Shown: positions 1-7,593 of the stretch, one piece after another
Layout: the number at the start of each line of letters is the position of its first letter
Numbering within the stretch: position 1 is the stretch's first letter
Assembly (NCBI GenBank): GCA_958444395.1
Contig: CAUCOL010000013.1
Coordinates: forward strand, 1 to 12,529
Source: an uncultured Lachnospiraceae bacterium
GTDB taxonomy: Bacteria; Bacillota; Clostridia; Lachnospirales; Lachnospiraceae
Direction: 5' to 3'
Length of the DNA stretch: 12,529 nucleotides
Position numbers and translations under genes: made by a program
Notes under the pieces: model-generated
What the model saw: only the letters and a program-made list of their open reading frames with translations
What the model was told of the DNA's origin: nothing
The model's database searches: none

Positions 1-1506
1 ATCCTGGTACTGGCAGCTGCGTTGATCGGGATTATTTTTCTACAGCTGTATCAAAAAAACTATCTGAATTCTTACACCGATACGCTGACACAGCAGAGCC
101 GGATCATTGCACGCCGGGTGTCAAAGCTGGCAGAGGGTGGGAAAAAGGGACAGTTTGGAAAATATACGACCTATCTGGATGAACTGGAGAAAGCAGAGCA
201 GACAGATGTCTGGATCGTGACAAAGAAGGGTGCCGATCATCCGCTGGAGGAAGAATATACCAATGCAGAGATCACCAGCCTGCCACAGGAAATGCTGCAG
301 GTGCTGGATCAGGCGTTTGACGGAGAGGTGGCACACAGCTCCAGCTTTGACCATACTTATGGCATGGTGATCCTGCGGGTTGCGACACCGATTTATACAC
401 AGGATACGCGAGAGGTATGTGGTGTGGTCATGCTGGTATCTATGCTGGATAAGCAGAGGATGGGTGTGCGTGAAGGCAAGTATCTGATCACGATCAGTGC
501 ATTGCTGGCAGTCCTTATTTCCTATATTGTTGCGCTGGGATTTTCGAGATATCTGTCTCTTCCGCTGGCGCAGATCGACCGGGATATTATGCGCATGGAG
601 AGTGGCGATTACAGCCGGATCGAAGTGGTGCATCAGGAGAGCCAGCTTGGCAGGCTGGAGGTTGCGCTGGACCGGTTGGCAGAGCGGCTGCGAAAGATTC
701 AGGAGGAACGTGCCAGTCTGGATCATCTGCGGCAGGATTTTTTTGCCAATGTGTCCCATGAGCTCAGAACACCGATCACAGTGATCCGTGGATATTCGGA
801 GACGCTGGCAGACGGAGTTGTGACCAAAGAAGAGACGGTGCAGGAGTATTACCAGCGTATTGTGCAGGAGTGTCAGGGCATGGAACGTCTGGTTGGTGAC
901 CTGTTTATCCTGTCTAAGATGCAGAATCCGGAATTTCAGATAGAAAAAGAGCCGGTCAGCCTGATCCAGATCTTTGAGGATGTGGTACGAAGCACGCGTA
1001 TGATTGGCCAGGAGAAAGATATTCAGATCCACAGTGATTTTCCGGAAGAGGATCCCTGTCTGATGCTGGGGGACTATGACCGGCTGCGGCAGATGTTTCT
1101 GGTCATTGCAGATAATGCAGTGAAGTTTTCAGAGCCGGGCGGTGCTGTGGAGTTTGCCATTCGCAGGATGCCGGAGGCTGGGAAGATATCCGGTGAGCAG
1201 GAACACAGGACAGAGAGAACGTCAGAAGCATCAGAATCAAACGGATCAGCAAAGATACAGATCGAGATCCGGGATCACGGTGTGGGGATACCGGAGGAAG
1301 AGCTGCCGTTTATCTTCGAGAAATTTTATAAATCCAAGCTCAAGCAGAATGAGAAGGGCACCGGACTGGGACTCATGATCGCAAAGCAGATCGCTCTGCG
1401 GCATGGAGGAGATATCCGGGTGGAAAGCCATGTGGGAGAGGGAACGACATTTTATTTTACGTTTACTTCCTGCTCCATCGAGGATGCCCTGGAATATACA
1501 TCGTAA
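1..1506 (+). CDS. Sensor histidine kinase, 5' truncated by window edge
   Basis: Membrane sensor kinase of a two-component system. The reading frame is open from base 1 and lacks a credible start (the TTG at 22 lies inside the first membrane segment), so the true start is upstream. Numbering from base 1 as codon 1: end of TM1 about 1-15, an extracytoplasmic region to about 160, TM2 about 161-183, HAMP about 184-235, and HisKA with phospho-acceptor His253 in the motif FFANVSHELRTPITVIRGYS. The ATPase domain has the N box (DNAVKFS from Asp371), G1 (DHGVGIP from 425) and G2 (GTGLGL from 453). All kinase motifs are intact. The layout resembles PhoR/ResE/WalK-type kinases. A polar stretch of about 25 residues (about 395-418, rich in E, S, R) sits between the N and G1 boxes and looks like a loop insertion. 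The partner response regulator is presumably upstream, outside the window. The signal cannot be told from sequence. Confidence 0.93.
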   Translation: MLVLAAALIGIIFLQLYQKNYLNSYTDTLTQQSRIIARRVSKLAEGGKKGQFGKYTTYLDELEKAEQTDVWIVTKKGADHPLEEEYTNAEITSLPQEMLQVLDQAFDGEVAHSSSFDHTYGMVILRVATPIYTQDTREVCGVVMLVSMLDKQRMGVREGKYLITISALLAVLISYIVALGFSRYLSLPLAQIDRDIMRMESGDYSRIEVVHQESQLGRLEVALDRLAERLRKIQEERASLDHLRQDFFANVSHELRTPITVIRGYSETLADGVVTKEETVQEYYQRIVQECQGMERLVGDLFILSKMQNPEFQIEKEPVSLIQIFEDVVRSTRMIGQEKDIQIHSDFPEEDPCLMLGDYDRLRQMFLVIADNAVKFSEPGGAVEFAIRRMPEAGKISGEQEHRTERTSEASESNGSAKIQIEIRDHGVGIPEEELPFIFEKFYKSKLKQNEKGTGLGLMIAKQIALRHGGDIRVESHVGEGTTFYFTFTSCSIEDALEYTS

Positions 1507-1564
1507 GGAGTATTAGGAGTGTTTATAAAAAGCAGCGGGAAGTCAAAAAATATTAGAAAGCCTG

Positions 1565-1593
1565 TTGTATTTTAGACAGAAAATGAGTATACT
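1565..1593 (+). promoter_or_regulatory. Sigma-A promoter of the 6S-like RNA
   Basis: TTGTAT at 1565-1570 and TATACT at 1588-1593 are separated by exactly 17 bases, which predicts a start near 1600-1601. This fits the 5' end of the structured RNA that follows. The region between the kinase stop (1506) and this promoter shows no terminator. Confidence 0.7.
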
Positions 1594-1600
1594 AGATATA

Positions 1601-1812
1601 GTAAGAGATGCCTGGGGTGTTCGATACTCTTGATATTTTGAACCTACACTTCTTAAAAGGGATTCCTATATTTATGTATTTGATGCCAAGCCTCCCAGTC
1701 AGAGGAAGGCAGATGTACATGTGCGGTTGCCCACCTAGCATACGCTAGGACTCAAAATTCAGGAACCGGCATTTTGGGTGCTTGCATCGGGGACTGTGAT
1801 TTCACAGTCCTC
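1601..1812 (+). ncRNA. ssrS: 6S RNA (RNA polymerase-binding regulator), Firmicutes type
   Basis: 6S RNA mimics an open promoter and binds the housekeeping RNA polymerase holoenzyme, lowering transcription in stationary phase. The sequence folds as a long rod. The closing pair GATGC (1607-1611) / GCATC (1784-1788) surrounds a large central bubble containing GAACCTACACTTCTTAAAAG on the 5' side and CAAAATTCAGGAACCGGCAT on the 3' side. There is a small hairpin CCTAGC-ATAC-GCTAGG on the 3' side of the bubble. The apical arm is built from ATGTA/TACAT, GCC/GGC and CCTC/GAGG. Length (about 190-210 nt), own promoter and own terminator fit 6S. The assignment rests on remembered resemblance to clostridial 6S sequences and on this architecture. 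A different structured RNA is possible but less likely. The ends are estimates. Confidence 0.78.
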
Positions 1813-1816
1813 TTTT
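1791..1816 (+). terminator. Intrinsic terminator of the 6S-like RNA
   Basis: GGACTGTG (1791-1798) and CACAGTCC (1803-1810) form an 8-bp perfect stem with an ATTT loop, followed by TCTTTT. The remaining stretch to the next gene (1817-1984) holds no clear promoter. A weak GTATC...GATAC inverted repeat at 1856-1876 is the only structure seen. Confidence 0.88.
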
Positions 1817-1984
1817 AAGGTAAAGATAACGAAAAGCAGTACAATGAGCACGTTTGTATCGGCGCACACCTGATACAGATTTGGCACAGACAGTATGCAT
1901 TAAGTGATGCGTGGACAGGTTCATGACACGATTACTTTACAGAGGCTGTGCCGGGGAGAAGCGTGTGCAGAAATGAGGAGAATT

Positions 1985-2959
1985 ATGCCACAAAAGGGAG
2001 ATTTATTATCTTTTCGTCCGGACATTAAGGTTCTGGATGCAACAATTCGTGATGGAGGTCTTGTAAACGATTTTTATTTTGACGATGCCTTTATCAAAGC
2101 ACTTTATGAAACGAATGTGAAGGCAGGCGTTGATTATATGGAGTTTGGATATAGAGCGGACAAGGAAATGTTCGATGTTGATAAATTCGGTAAATGGAAG
2201 TTCTGTAACGATGATGATATCCGTGCCATCGTAGGAGAGAATGATACGGCTCTGAAGATATCCATTATGGCGGATGTCGGAAGATGTAATTATAAACAGG
2301 ATATTCATGACAGAGCGGACAGCCCGGTAGATCTGGTGCGTGTTGCTACCTATGTGAATACGATGCCTGCTGCGATCGATATGATCGAAGATGCACATCG
2401 CAAGGGTTATGAGACGACATGTAATATTATGGCGATCTCCAATGCTAAGGAATCAGATATTACCGCTGCATTAGAGATGCTTGGAAAGAGCTGTGTAGAT
2501 GGCATTTATATCGTAGACAGCTACGGCTCTTTATTCCCAGAGCAGATCCGTAAGATTTCCGACCAGTATCTGGAGATCGGAGAGAAGTATGGCAAATACA
2601 TCGGTATGCATGCACATAATAACCAGCAGCTGGCATTTGCCAATACGATTGAATCCTGTGCACAGGGTGTATCTTATCTGGACGCAACGATGAGCAGTAT
2701 GGGACGTGGTGCAGGAAACTGTGCAATGGAACTTCTTTTGGGCTTTTTGAAGAATCCAAAATATAAGATCTTCCCGGTATTAAAGTTTATCGAGAAATAT
2801 ATGGTTCCGCTGCAGGAGGCTGGTGTGGTATGGGGATATGATATTCCGTATCTGATCACAGGACATCTGAATCAGCATCCGCGTACAGCGATTGCAGCGA
2901 CAAAGGAGCATAGAAAAGATTACTCTGATTTTTATAAAGAGCTGATCGACAAAGACTGA
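1985..2959 (+). CDS. DRE-TIM / HMGL-like aldolase-family protein
   Basis: A 324-residue TIM-barrel enzyme of the HMGL/DRE-TIM metallolyase superfamily, which includes 4-hydroxy-2-oxovalerate aldolase, HMG-CoA lyase and isopropylmalate synthase. These enzymes make or break C-C bonds next to a carbonyl using a divalent metal. The signature is the N-terminal D-A-T-I-R-D-G-G (Asp18, Arg22, Asp23) and the metal-binding HAHNN (His209, His211). Overall it most resembles the catalytic domain of 4-hydroxy-2-oxovalerate aldolases, but there is no C-terminal DmpG communication domain and no acetaldehyde dehydrogenase partner nearby, so the substrate is unknown. The frame is open to an ATG at 1904, but the ATG at 1985 is preferred: it follows GAGGAG at 1975-1980, and the 27 residues upstream do not look like part of the fold. 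It is probably co-transcribed with the HD-GYP gene 39 bases downstream. Confidence 0.85.
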   Translation: MPQKGDLLSFRPDIKVLDATIRDGGLVNDFYFDDAFIKALYETNVKAGVDYMEFGYRADKEMFDVDKFGKWKFCNDDDIRAIVGENDTALKISIMADVGRCNYKQDIHDRADSPVDLVRVATYVNTMPAAIDMIEDAHRKGYETTCNIMAISNAKESDITAALEMLGKSCVDGIYIVDSYGSLFPEQIRKISDQYLEIGEKYGKYIGMHAHNNQQLAFANTIESCAQGVSYLDATMSSMGRGAGNCAMELLLGFLKNPKYKIFPVLKFIEKYMVPLQEAGVVWGYDIPYLITGHLNQHPRTAIAATKEHRKDYSDFYKELIDKD

Positions 2960-2998
2960 TTCATACATAGCAGGAATGGGAACAGGAGCCGATGAATT

Positions 2999-4075
2999 AT
3001 GCAGGTTGTGGAAAAAGCGAGATTGCGTCCCGGTATGGTTCTGGGACAGGATATTTATAATTTTGGTCACCAGATCGTCATTAAAAAAGGAACGGTATTA
3101 AGTGATCATCAGATTCAGCAGCTGCGGAACTTTTCTATATTAAGGATTAAGATAGAGGATGAACTGATCGAAACAACTGCTTCCAAAAAGTATTCCCGTA
3201 CGGCTTATTCCAAGAACGTACAGAAAAGTCCGGAGTTCCAGAGGTTTCAGAAAGAATACGACCAGGAGATACGGTCGTTTGAAAAGTACCTGAACAGTGC
3301 GGTGCGTAAAAATATAAATCTCGATACAGATTATCTGTATCAGCAGGTTGTCCATCTGCTGCGGGATATTGGTGATGGATTCACGGCGTTTGATATGGTT
3401 CAGAATATGCGGCATTATGATGACAGTACGTTTGCACATTCTATTAATGTGGGACTGCTCTGCTATATATTTGCCGGCTGGCTGAATTTCCCGGAGGAGG
3501 ACAAGCAGACGTTGACGGTAGCCGGTATCCTGCATGATATCGGTAAGACAGAGATACCGATCAGCATTATCCAGAAGCCGGGAAAGTTAAATGATGAAGA
3601 ATTTCGTATTGTAAAGCGTCATCCGGATCTGGGGTATAAGATACTGGCAGATAACTGTCTGAACTACCACATCCGGAATGTTGCACTGATGCATCATGAA
3701 CGGTGCGACGGAAGCGGATATCCAAAAGGCTTGCAGGATCGGGAGATCGATTATTTTGCAAAGCTGGTGTCGATCGTGGATGTATATGATGCGATGACGT
3801 CTCCGAGGGTTTATCGTGGCGCAATGTGCCCATTCGATGTGATAAAGACCTTTGAGGATGAGGGGCTTCAGAAGTATGACAGTGAAGGCATCATGATCTT
3901 TCTGAAACGGATCGCAGATTCCTATCTGGGAGAAATGGTTCGCCTGAGTGACGGACGTACTGGAAAGATTATCTATATTAATATTCATGATCTTTCCAGA
4001 CCCACGATCCAGCTACAGGATGGTATACTGGATCTGTATAAAGAAAAGGAATTGTTCATTAAGGACATGCTATAA
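2999..4075 (+). CDS. HD-GYP domain cyclic-di-GMP phosphodiesterase
   Basis: A 358-residue cytoplasmic protein that probably hydrolyses cyclic-di-GMP. The N-terminus (about 1-60, MQVVEKARLRPGMVLGQDIY, then a GxxxxxKGTVL-type stretch) is the small beta-rich domain often found before HD-GYP domains. The HD-GYP domain spans about 140-310: His147, the HD pair His179-Asp180 in HDIGK, His232-His233 in HHERCDGSGYPKGL, and D237-G-S-G-Y-P242. All metal ligands and the GYP signature are present, so activity is expected. A short tail of about 50 residues resembles a PilZ-unrelated beta domain of unknown role. The start at 2999 has AGGAG at 2984-2988, ten bases upstream. The ATG at 2992 is out of frame. 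No receiver or PAS domain is fused, so the input signal must come from elsewhere. Confidence 0.93.
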   Translation: MQVVEKARLRPGMVLGQDIYNFGHQIVIKKGTVLSDHQIQQLRNFSILRIKIEDELIETTASKKYSRTAYSKNVQKSPEFQRFQKEYDQEIRSFEKYLNSAVRKNINLDTDYLYQQVVHLLRDIGDGFTAFDMVQNMRHYDDSTFAHSINVGLLCYIFAGWLNFPEEDKQTLTVAGILHDIGKTEIPISIIQKPGKLNDEEFRIVKRHPDLGYKILADNCLNYHIRNVALMHHERCDGSGYPKGLQDREIDYFAKLVSIVDVYDAMTSPRVYRGAMCPFDVIKTFEDEGLQKYDSEGIMIFLKRIADSYLGEMVRLSDGRTGKIIYINIHDLSRPTIQLQDGILDLYKEKELFIKDML

Positions 4076-4077
4076 AG

Positions 4078-4143
4078 GAAAGAGCATCAAGAAGTGCAAG
4101 GTTTGAGGTGATTTCTCAAAGATAGACTTTTTGATGCTCTTTC
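4078..4143. terminator. Long branched hairpin after the HD-GYP gene, likely terminator
   Basis: GAAAGAGCATCAA (4078-4090) pairs perfectly with TTGATGCTCTTTC (4131-4143), a 13-bp stem starting two bases after the stop codon. Inside it a second hairpin, TTTGAG (4102-4107) / CTCAAA (4115-4120), can form. The 3' flank is only mildly T-rich (TTTCGTTCGTT), so this is not a textbook intrinsic terminator. Its place between convergent genes suggests it ends or protects the HD-GYP transcript, possibly in both directions. The 93 bases from here to the minus-strand gene hold nothing else that stands out. Confidence 0.6.
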
Positions 4144-4236
4144 GTTCGTTATAGATAAGAAGTGGTCGAAGGGGTATCCGGGACAGATTCCTTCTTAAGA
4201 TCTAATCGTGATCCGGCATCAGAATAGCTTTAAAAA

Positions 4237-6348
4237 CTACTCTTCCGGTAAAACCTCATTTAAAGATTCTGTTCCCGGCAGAACGAATCGTCCATTGGCA
4301 ATGATCGGAATACGGTGTCCATCGGCACAATGCACCGTGATCGTATCCAGTTCATGATACGGAATCGTTATATCCGTATGGCAGTTGAAATAGGCTTTCT
4401 GCGGTTCGGTATGACGCAGAAGAGAATACGCATTATCCTTTGCGATCATCTGTTTTCCATCCGGATTGTAGGTCTTTAGATCCTCCTCATGGGAAAAGCA
4501 GGTATCACCAAAAGCAAAGTGTGGTCCTGTCTTTTCGGCAATCAGGATCGGCAGCAGGTGAGAGATACCGAAGTGGCGTCCCATAGCATAAGCGGTTGTG
4601 TTTGTGCCGATTGCAAACTCGCCCATTGGAAGCGTTGGATGATTCATCAGCAGATTCTGCCGGATGAACTTTTGGTTTTCTTCCTCTTCGGTAAAATTAG
4701 CGCAGTGATAGGCATCGATGACGCCATCCTTAATCGTTAATTCCAAATCCCGATAGCGAAGCTGATTCAGATAAATATTTGTGACATGAAGGATTCCATG
4801 TGTCTGTTCCAGCTGTGGGGAGGTGAAGACTTCACCCAGCGGTATATTTACATCGGCAAGACAGTTTTCAAAGTCAGTCTGCGCAACGGGATCGTTCAAT
4901 GGATGCAGAGCGACCTGCAGATCCGTATGATTGCCGTTTCGCCCGGTGATCGTTACGTAGTCTCCCTGATCCAGTGCCTGTATCAGGGTAGTCTGGATCT
5001 GCTCGTACTTGCTGCTATCCAGTGTATTTACCTGCACGGTGGCATCGAAGATTTCTTCGTACTGTGCTCCGATCGCCGGAACAGGATAGGAGATGATCGT
5101 AAAGCTGATCTGATCCCCCGGCATATATTCATTGCCAAGCAGGGAAGCCTGCGCCTGGTATTCCTGACGGATTTTCTGCTGTTTGGCGGTATAGTCAGCG
5201 GCTTCCGGTTTTGATACCGGTGAGAAAGGTATTTCGCCATAGACTTCCATGACAGCCGGTCCGGCATAGGCTTTGGCGTCCTCCTGACGTGTTTCATACG
5301 CATGACGCTGTTGTGCCAGTTTGCGGTCTGCCAGAGCTTTATCCAGGATCAGTGCCTCGTCCAGCCGGTGATCGTAGTCGTATTGTGGATTTGGACTGGT
5401 GGATGTGAATCCAATCCGTATGCCACGGTTGTTTTTGTGAATCAGGCTGACGGCACCACGGTATAATGTCGTCTCAAGTCCCATCCGGGCAAATTGCCGG
5501 ATCGCAGCCCGGACGATACGCTCAAAGCCCAGCTGATAACGGATGGAGACGGTTTTTTTTACGGAAAGATCAATGTTATACAACTGGAAGCCCTTGCGGA
5601 AGCCTTCGGTAAAGGTAGATGCCATGTCGTCGATCTGATCCTGTGTCATTTCATTCAGGTGTTTTGCTGTCTTTAATTCGTTCTCAGAAATATATTCGCC
5701 GAAGAAATAAAGATAGCGCAGATCTGTCAGATCAGCGGTAGAGATCAGGGAAACGGCAAAATTATGTGTTGGATCCAGCATGGCACGGGTTCGGTCGTCA
5801 ATCGTGGTGTCCGCATAATCGGACACATAATAATAAATAGCCCGCTCTACTTCCTTTGGTGTACATGCTGCATCCTCCAGCAGATTATAGATTTCGATAT
5901 ACAATTCCAGTGACGTTGTCATATAAAACAATCTTTTTTCAAAAATATAGGATATATTTCCACGCAGTTCTGTGTATAACAGACACAACAGCGAACCATA
6001 CTCTGTACCAAGCACGGAGACAGCATATGCAGGATTGGCATAGCTTGTGTCATACTGTGCAGGAAGGATATCTTCATACAGGCGATGGTTTATATCCTGC
6101 AGAGCAGTAAGATCCTTTGTATAGAGAGAGGTCTGTGGCTGTGTGCTGCAGATCTGCGTATAGACAGTATTCAGGTACAATAAAAAAGCTGATGTTTTCA
6201 AAAAATAATCATGAAAAGCAGAAGGAAGTGTCCCATTATATGGACAGGTTAATTCCTCCCGGATCTGTGCGATTCGCTCCATTGCAAGCGTATAACGATC
6301 GCGGTATTGTTCCTCTTCAGTGACTGCATTTGGATATGATATATTCAT
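4237..6348 (-). CDS. M29-family metallo-aminopeptidase with long N-terminal extension
   Basis: A 703-residue protein whose C-terminal half matches the M29 (AmpS/AmpT/PepS) aminopeptidases, two-metal enzymes that remove N-terminal residues from peptides in the cytoplasm. Visible ligand motifs are PLGEVFTSP (Glu506), MGEFAIGTN (Glu577), GPHFAFG (His610) and NCHTDITIP (His657, Asp659), in the expected order and with reasonable spacing. The catalytic Tyr, which follows the His by seven residues in AmpT numbering (His345/Tyr352), is not present: the sequence here is GDTCFS, with Cys617 or Phe618 at that place. Family members are usually about 410 residues. The first roughly 350 residues here are an extension I do not recognise, mostly helical in appearance, with no signal peptide. 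The start has a near-perfect AAGGAGG (6354-6360) five bases upstream. It follows the DMT permease gene by 66 bases and probably shares its transcript. Confidence 0.85.
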   Translation of the reverse strand: MNISYPNAVTEEEQYRDRYTLAMERIAQIREELTCPYNGTLPSAFHDYFLKTSAFLLYLNTVYTQICSTQPQTSLYTKDLTALQDINHRLYEDILPAQYDTSYANPAYAVSVLGTEYGSLLCLLYTELRGNISYIFEKRLFYMTTSLELYIEIYNLLEDAACTPKEVERAIYYYVSDYADTTIDDRTRAMLDPTHNFAVSLISTADLTDLRYLYFFGEYISENELKTAKHLNEMTQDQIDDMASTFTEGFRKGFQLYNIDLSVKKTVSIRYQLGFERIVRAAIRQFARMGLETTLYRGAVSLIHKNNRGIRIGFTSTSPNPQYDYDHRLDEALILDKALADRKLAQQRHAYETRQEDAKAYAGPAVMEVYGEIPFSPVSKPEAADYTAKQQKIRQEYQAQASLLGNEYMPGDQISFTIISYPVPAIGAQYEEIFDATVQVNTLDSSKYEQIQTTLIQALDQGDYVTITGRNGNHTDLQVALHPLNDPVAQTDFENCLADVNIPLGEVFTSPQLEQTHGILHVTNIYLNQLRYRDLELTIKDGVIDAYHCANFTEEEENQKFIRQNLLMNHPTLPMGEFAIGTNTTAYAMGRHFGISHLLPILIAEKTGPHFAFGDTCFSHEEDLKTYNPDGKQMIAKDNAYSLLRHTEPQKAYFNCHTDITIPYHELDTITVHCADGHRIPIIANGRFVLPGTESLNEVLPEE

Positions 6349-6411
6349 GAAAGCCTCCTTATATTGCGTAATAGTATATAGATTTACAGGTTGTGATCCG
6401 GTTCAATACTA

Positions 6412-6433
6412 CGGTCAGGACAGTTCCTGACCG
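6412..6433. other. Perfect hairpin across the permease stop codon
   Basis: CGGTCAGGA (6412-6420) and TCCTGACCG (6425-6433) form a 9-bp perfect stem with a CAGT loop. The permease stop codon (6415-6417) lies inside it. No T-tract follows on the minus strand, so it is more likely an intercistronic processing, stability or partial-attenuation element than a full terminator. It sits between two genes that otherwise look like one operon. Confidence 0.5.
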
Positions 6434-7419
6434 GATGTCTGGTTCCTGGATACCGGGACACGGTTTACAATGTAGATCCCGATGCATACCAAAAGCAGGG
6501 ATGCCAGACTGATCCAGCCGATCGTCTGCGAAGAATCTGTCAGAAGCAGGCAGGATAGTATAAATCCAAAGACCGGGTTCATAAATCCATAGACAGATAC
6601 ACGGGAGACCGGATTGTATTTTAAAAGAATGCTCCAAAGGGAGTATGCACCTGCCGAGATAAATGCCAGGTATAAAAGCATGGCAAGGGCAGAAAGGTGT
6701 CCGTCAAACCGGATCGTACCTCCGCTCAGTATCCCCAGAAGCATCAGTATGATTCCGCCTGCCAGAAACTGCCAGCCGCTTAGCAGGATCGGATCTTCCT
6801 CACGGGTATACTGTTTCATGACAGCAGAACTGAAAGCATAGCAGACAGTAGAGATCAGGATGAATCCTTCTCCGGTAAGCGTCATACCGGAGCTGATACA
6901 ACTGCCCTGCATGTTGATCAACACCACGCCTGCAAACCCGATGAGACAGCCAATCCCTTTGCGGAGCGTGATCCGTTCCTGATGAAATAAAAGGCTGGCG
7001 ATCAGTATGCAGATAAACACATTCATGCCTTCTATAATAGAAGCTTTTGCGCCGTTGGTATGTGCCAGTCCGATATAAAAGAAGAAATACTGTGTCACAG
7101 TCTGAAAAAAACTCAGGATCAGAATGCGCTTCCAGGTAGTGGCACTGCGTGGAAGGAGAGGCGTACGTTGGCGGTCTTTACGCTGGATCAGTGCAAATAA
7201 CAGCACCAGAAGTCCGGCAAGAAAAAAGCGGCATCCGGCGAAAAGAATCTGACTGGCGGTCTGTTGTGTCTCTACATGAAACATCCGGTAGCCGATCTTT
7301 ACACACGGAAAAGCACTGCCCCAGAGCAGACAGCAGATGCCTGCCAGAAGACAAACCACGACAGGACGTGTGATGAGCGATGCATTCGAGGTGGAAGTAT
7401 TATTTGTTAATTTTTTCAT
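6415..7419 (-). CDS. EamA/DMT-superfamily permease
   Basis: A 334-residue integral membrane protein of the drug/metabolite transporter superfamily, EamA (RhaT) branch. These are usually exporters of amino acids or small metabolites with ten transmembrane helices in two five-helix repeats. Hydrophobic segments run regularly from about residue 15 (LLAGICCLLWGSAFPCVKIG, a typical first EamA helix with the W-G-S-A-F motif) to residue 320. The second repeat starts near the stretch FILISTVCYAFSSAVMKQYT. The ATG at 7431 is in frame, but the ATG at 7417-7419 is preferred: GAGG lies about six bases upstream, while the earlier ATG has no ribosome binding site. Its leader is long and structured, and the downstream aminopeptidase gene suggests a role in exporting amino acids or peptides. 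The substrate cannot be read from sequence. Confidence 0.9.
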   Translation of the reverse strand: MKKLTNNTSTSNASLITRPVVVCLLAGICCLLWGSAFPCVKIGYRMFHVETQQTASQILFAGCRFFLAGLLVLLFALIQRKDRQRTPLLPRSATTWKRILILSFFQTVTQYFFFYIGLAHTNGAKASIIEGMNVFICILIASLLFHQERITLRKGIGCLIGFAGVVLINMQGSCISSGMTLTGEGFILISTVCYAFSSAVMKQYTREEDPILLSGWQFLAGGIILMLLGILSGGTIRFDGHLSALAMLLYLAFISAGAYSLWSILLKYNPVSRVSVYGFMNPVFGFILSCLLLTDSSQTIGWISLASLLLVCIGIYIVNRVPVSRNQTSGQELS

Positions 7420-7538
7420 AGGGTACCTCATTTCATTGTAATCTTTTTAGGAAAGAATCATTCCGGACACCGGATGCTTTGTACCGGGCTGGCAATGTGC
7501 CTGATAGATGGTACCAGGATAACTCCTAAAACCTTACG
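7420..7538 (-). promoter_or_regulatory. Structured 5' leader of the permease-aminopeptidase operon
   Basis: From the predicted start near 7538 the minus-strand RNA runs about 120 nt before the permease start. TTTTAGGA (7531-7524) pairs perfectly with TCCTAAAA (7452-7445) and closes a domain of about 70 nt. Inside, several short stems can form: CCTG/CAGG, GGC/GCC and CCGG/CCGG. The palindrome GGTACC occurs at 7511-7516 inside this domain and again at 7422-7427 overlapping the ribosome binding site, so the two could pair and mask translation. This looks like a cis-regulatory leader. I do not match it to a known riboswitch class. Confidence 0.45.
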
Positions 7539-7567
7539 TAGACAATTTTAATGATTGCAGGTAAAAT
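7539..7567 (+). promoter_or_regulatory. Promoter of the gamma-carbonic-anhydrase-like gene
   Basis: TAGACA (7539-7544), a 17-base spacer and TAAAAT (7562-7567) give a start near 7574. This leaves a leader of about 20 nt with AAGGGAG at 7577-7583 before the ATG at 7594. It overlaps the opposing promoter almost completely. Confidence 0.6.
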
Positions 7568-7572
7568 GTCAA
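7545..7572 (-). promoter_or_regulatory. Promoter of the permease-aminopeptidase operon
   Basis: On the minus strand a consensus TTGACA (7572-7567) and TAAAAT (7550-7545) are 16 bases apart, with a predicted start near 7538. The -35 box is a perfect consensus match. Confidence 0.7.
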
Positions 7573-7593
7573 GAAGAAGGGAGTGCATAGAAG

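Noticed and set aside
1519..1575. 18-codon frame starting with GTG after the kinase, with AGGAG upstream
   Set aside because: It is too short to support, overlaps the -35 box of the 6S promoter, and has no recognisable peptide type.
6349..6411. Separate promoter for the aminopeptidase
   Set aside because: TTGAAC and TATACT boxes occur, but their spacing (about 22 bases) is too long for a normal sigma-A promoter.
7420..7538. T-box leader suggested by TGGTACC
   Set aside because: The T-box core AGGGTGGTACCGCG is not matched beyond TGGTACC, the leader is too short, and no terminator/antiterminator pair is present.
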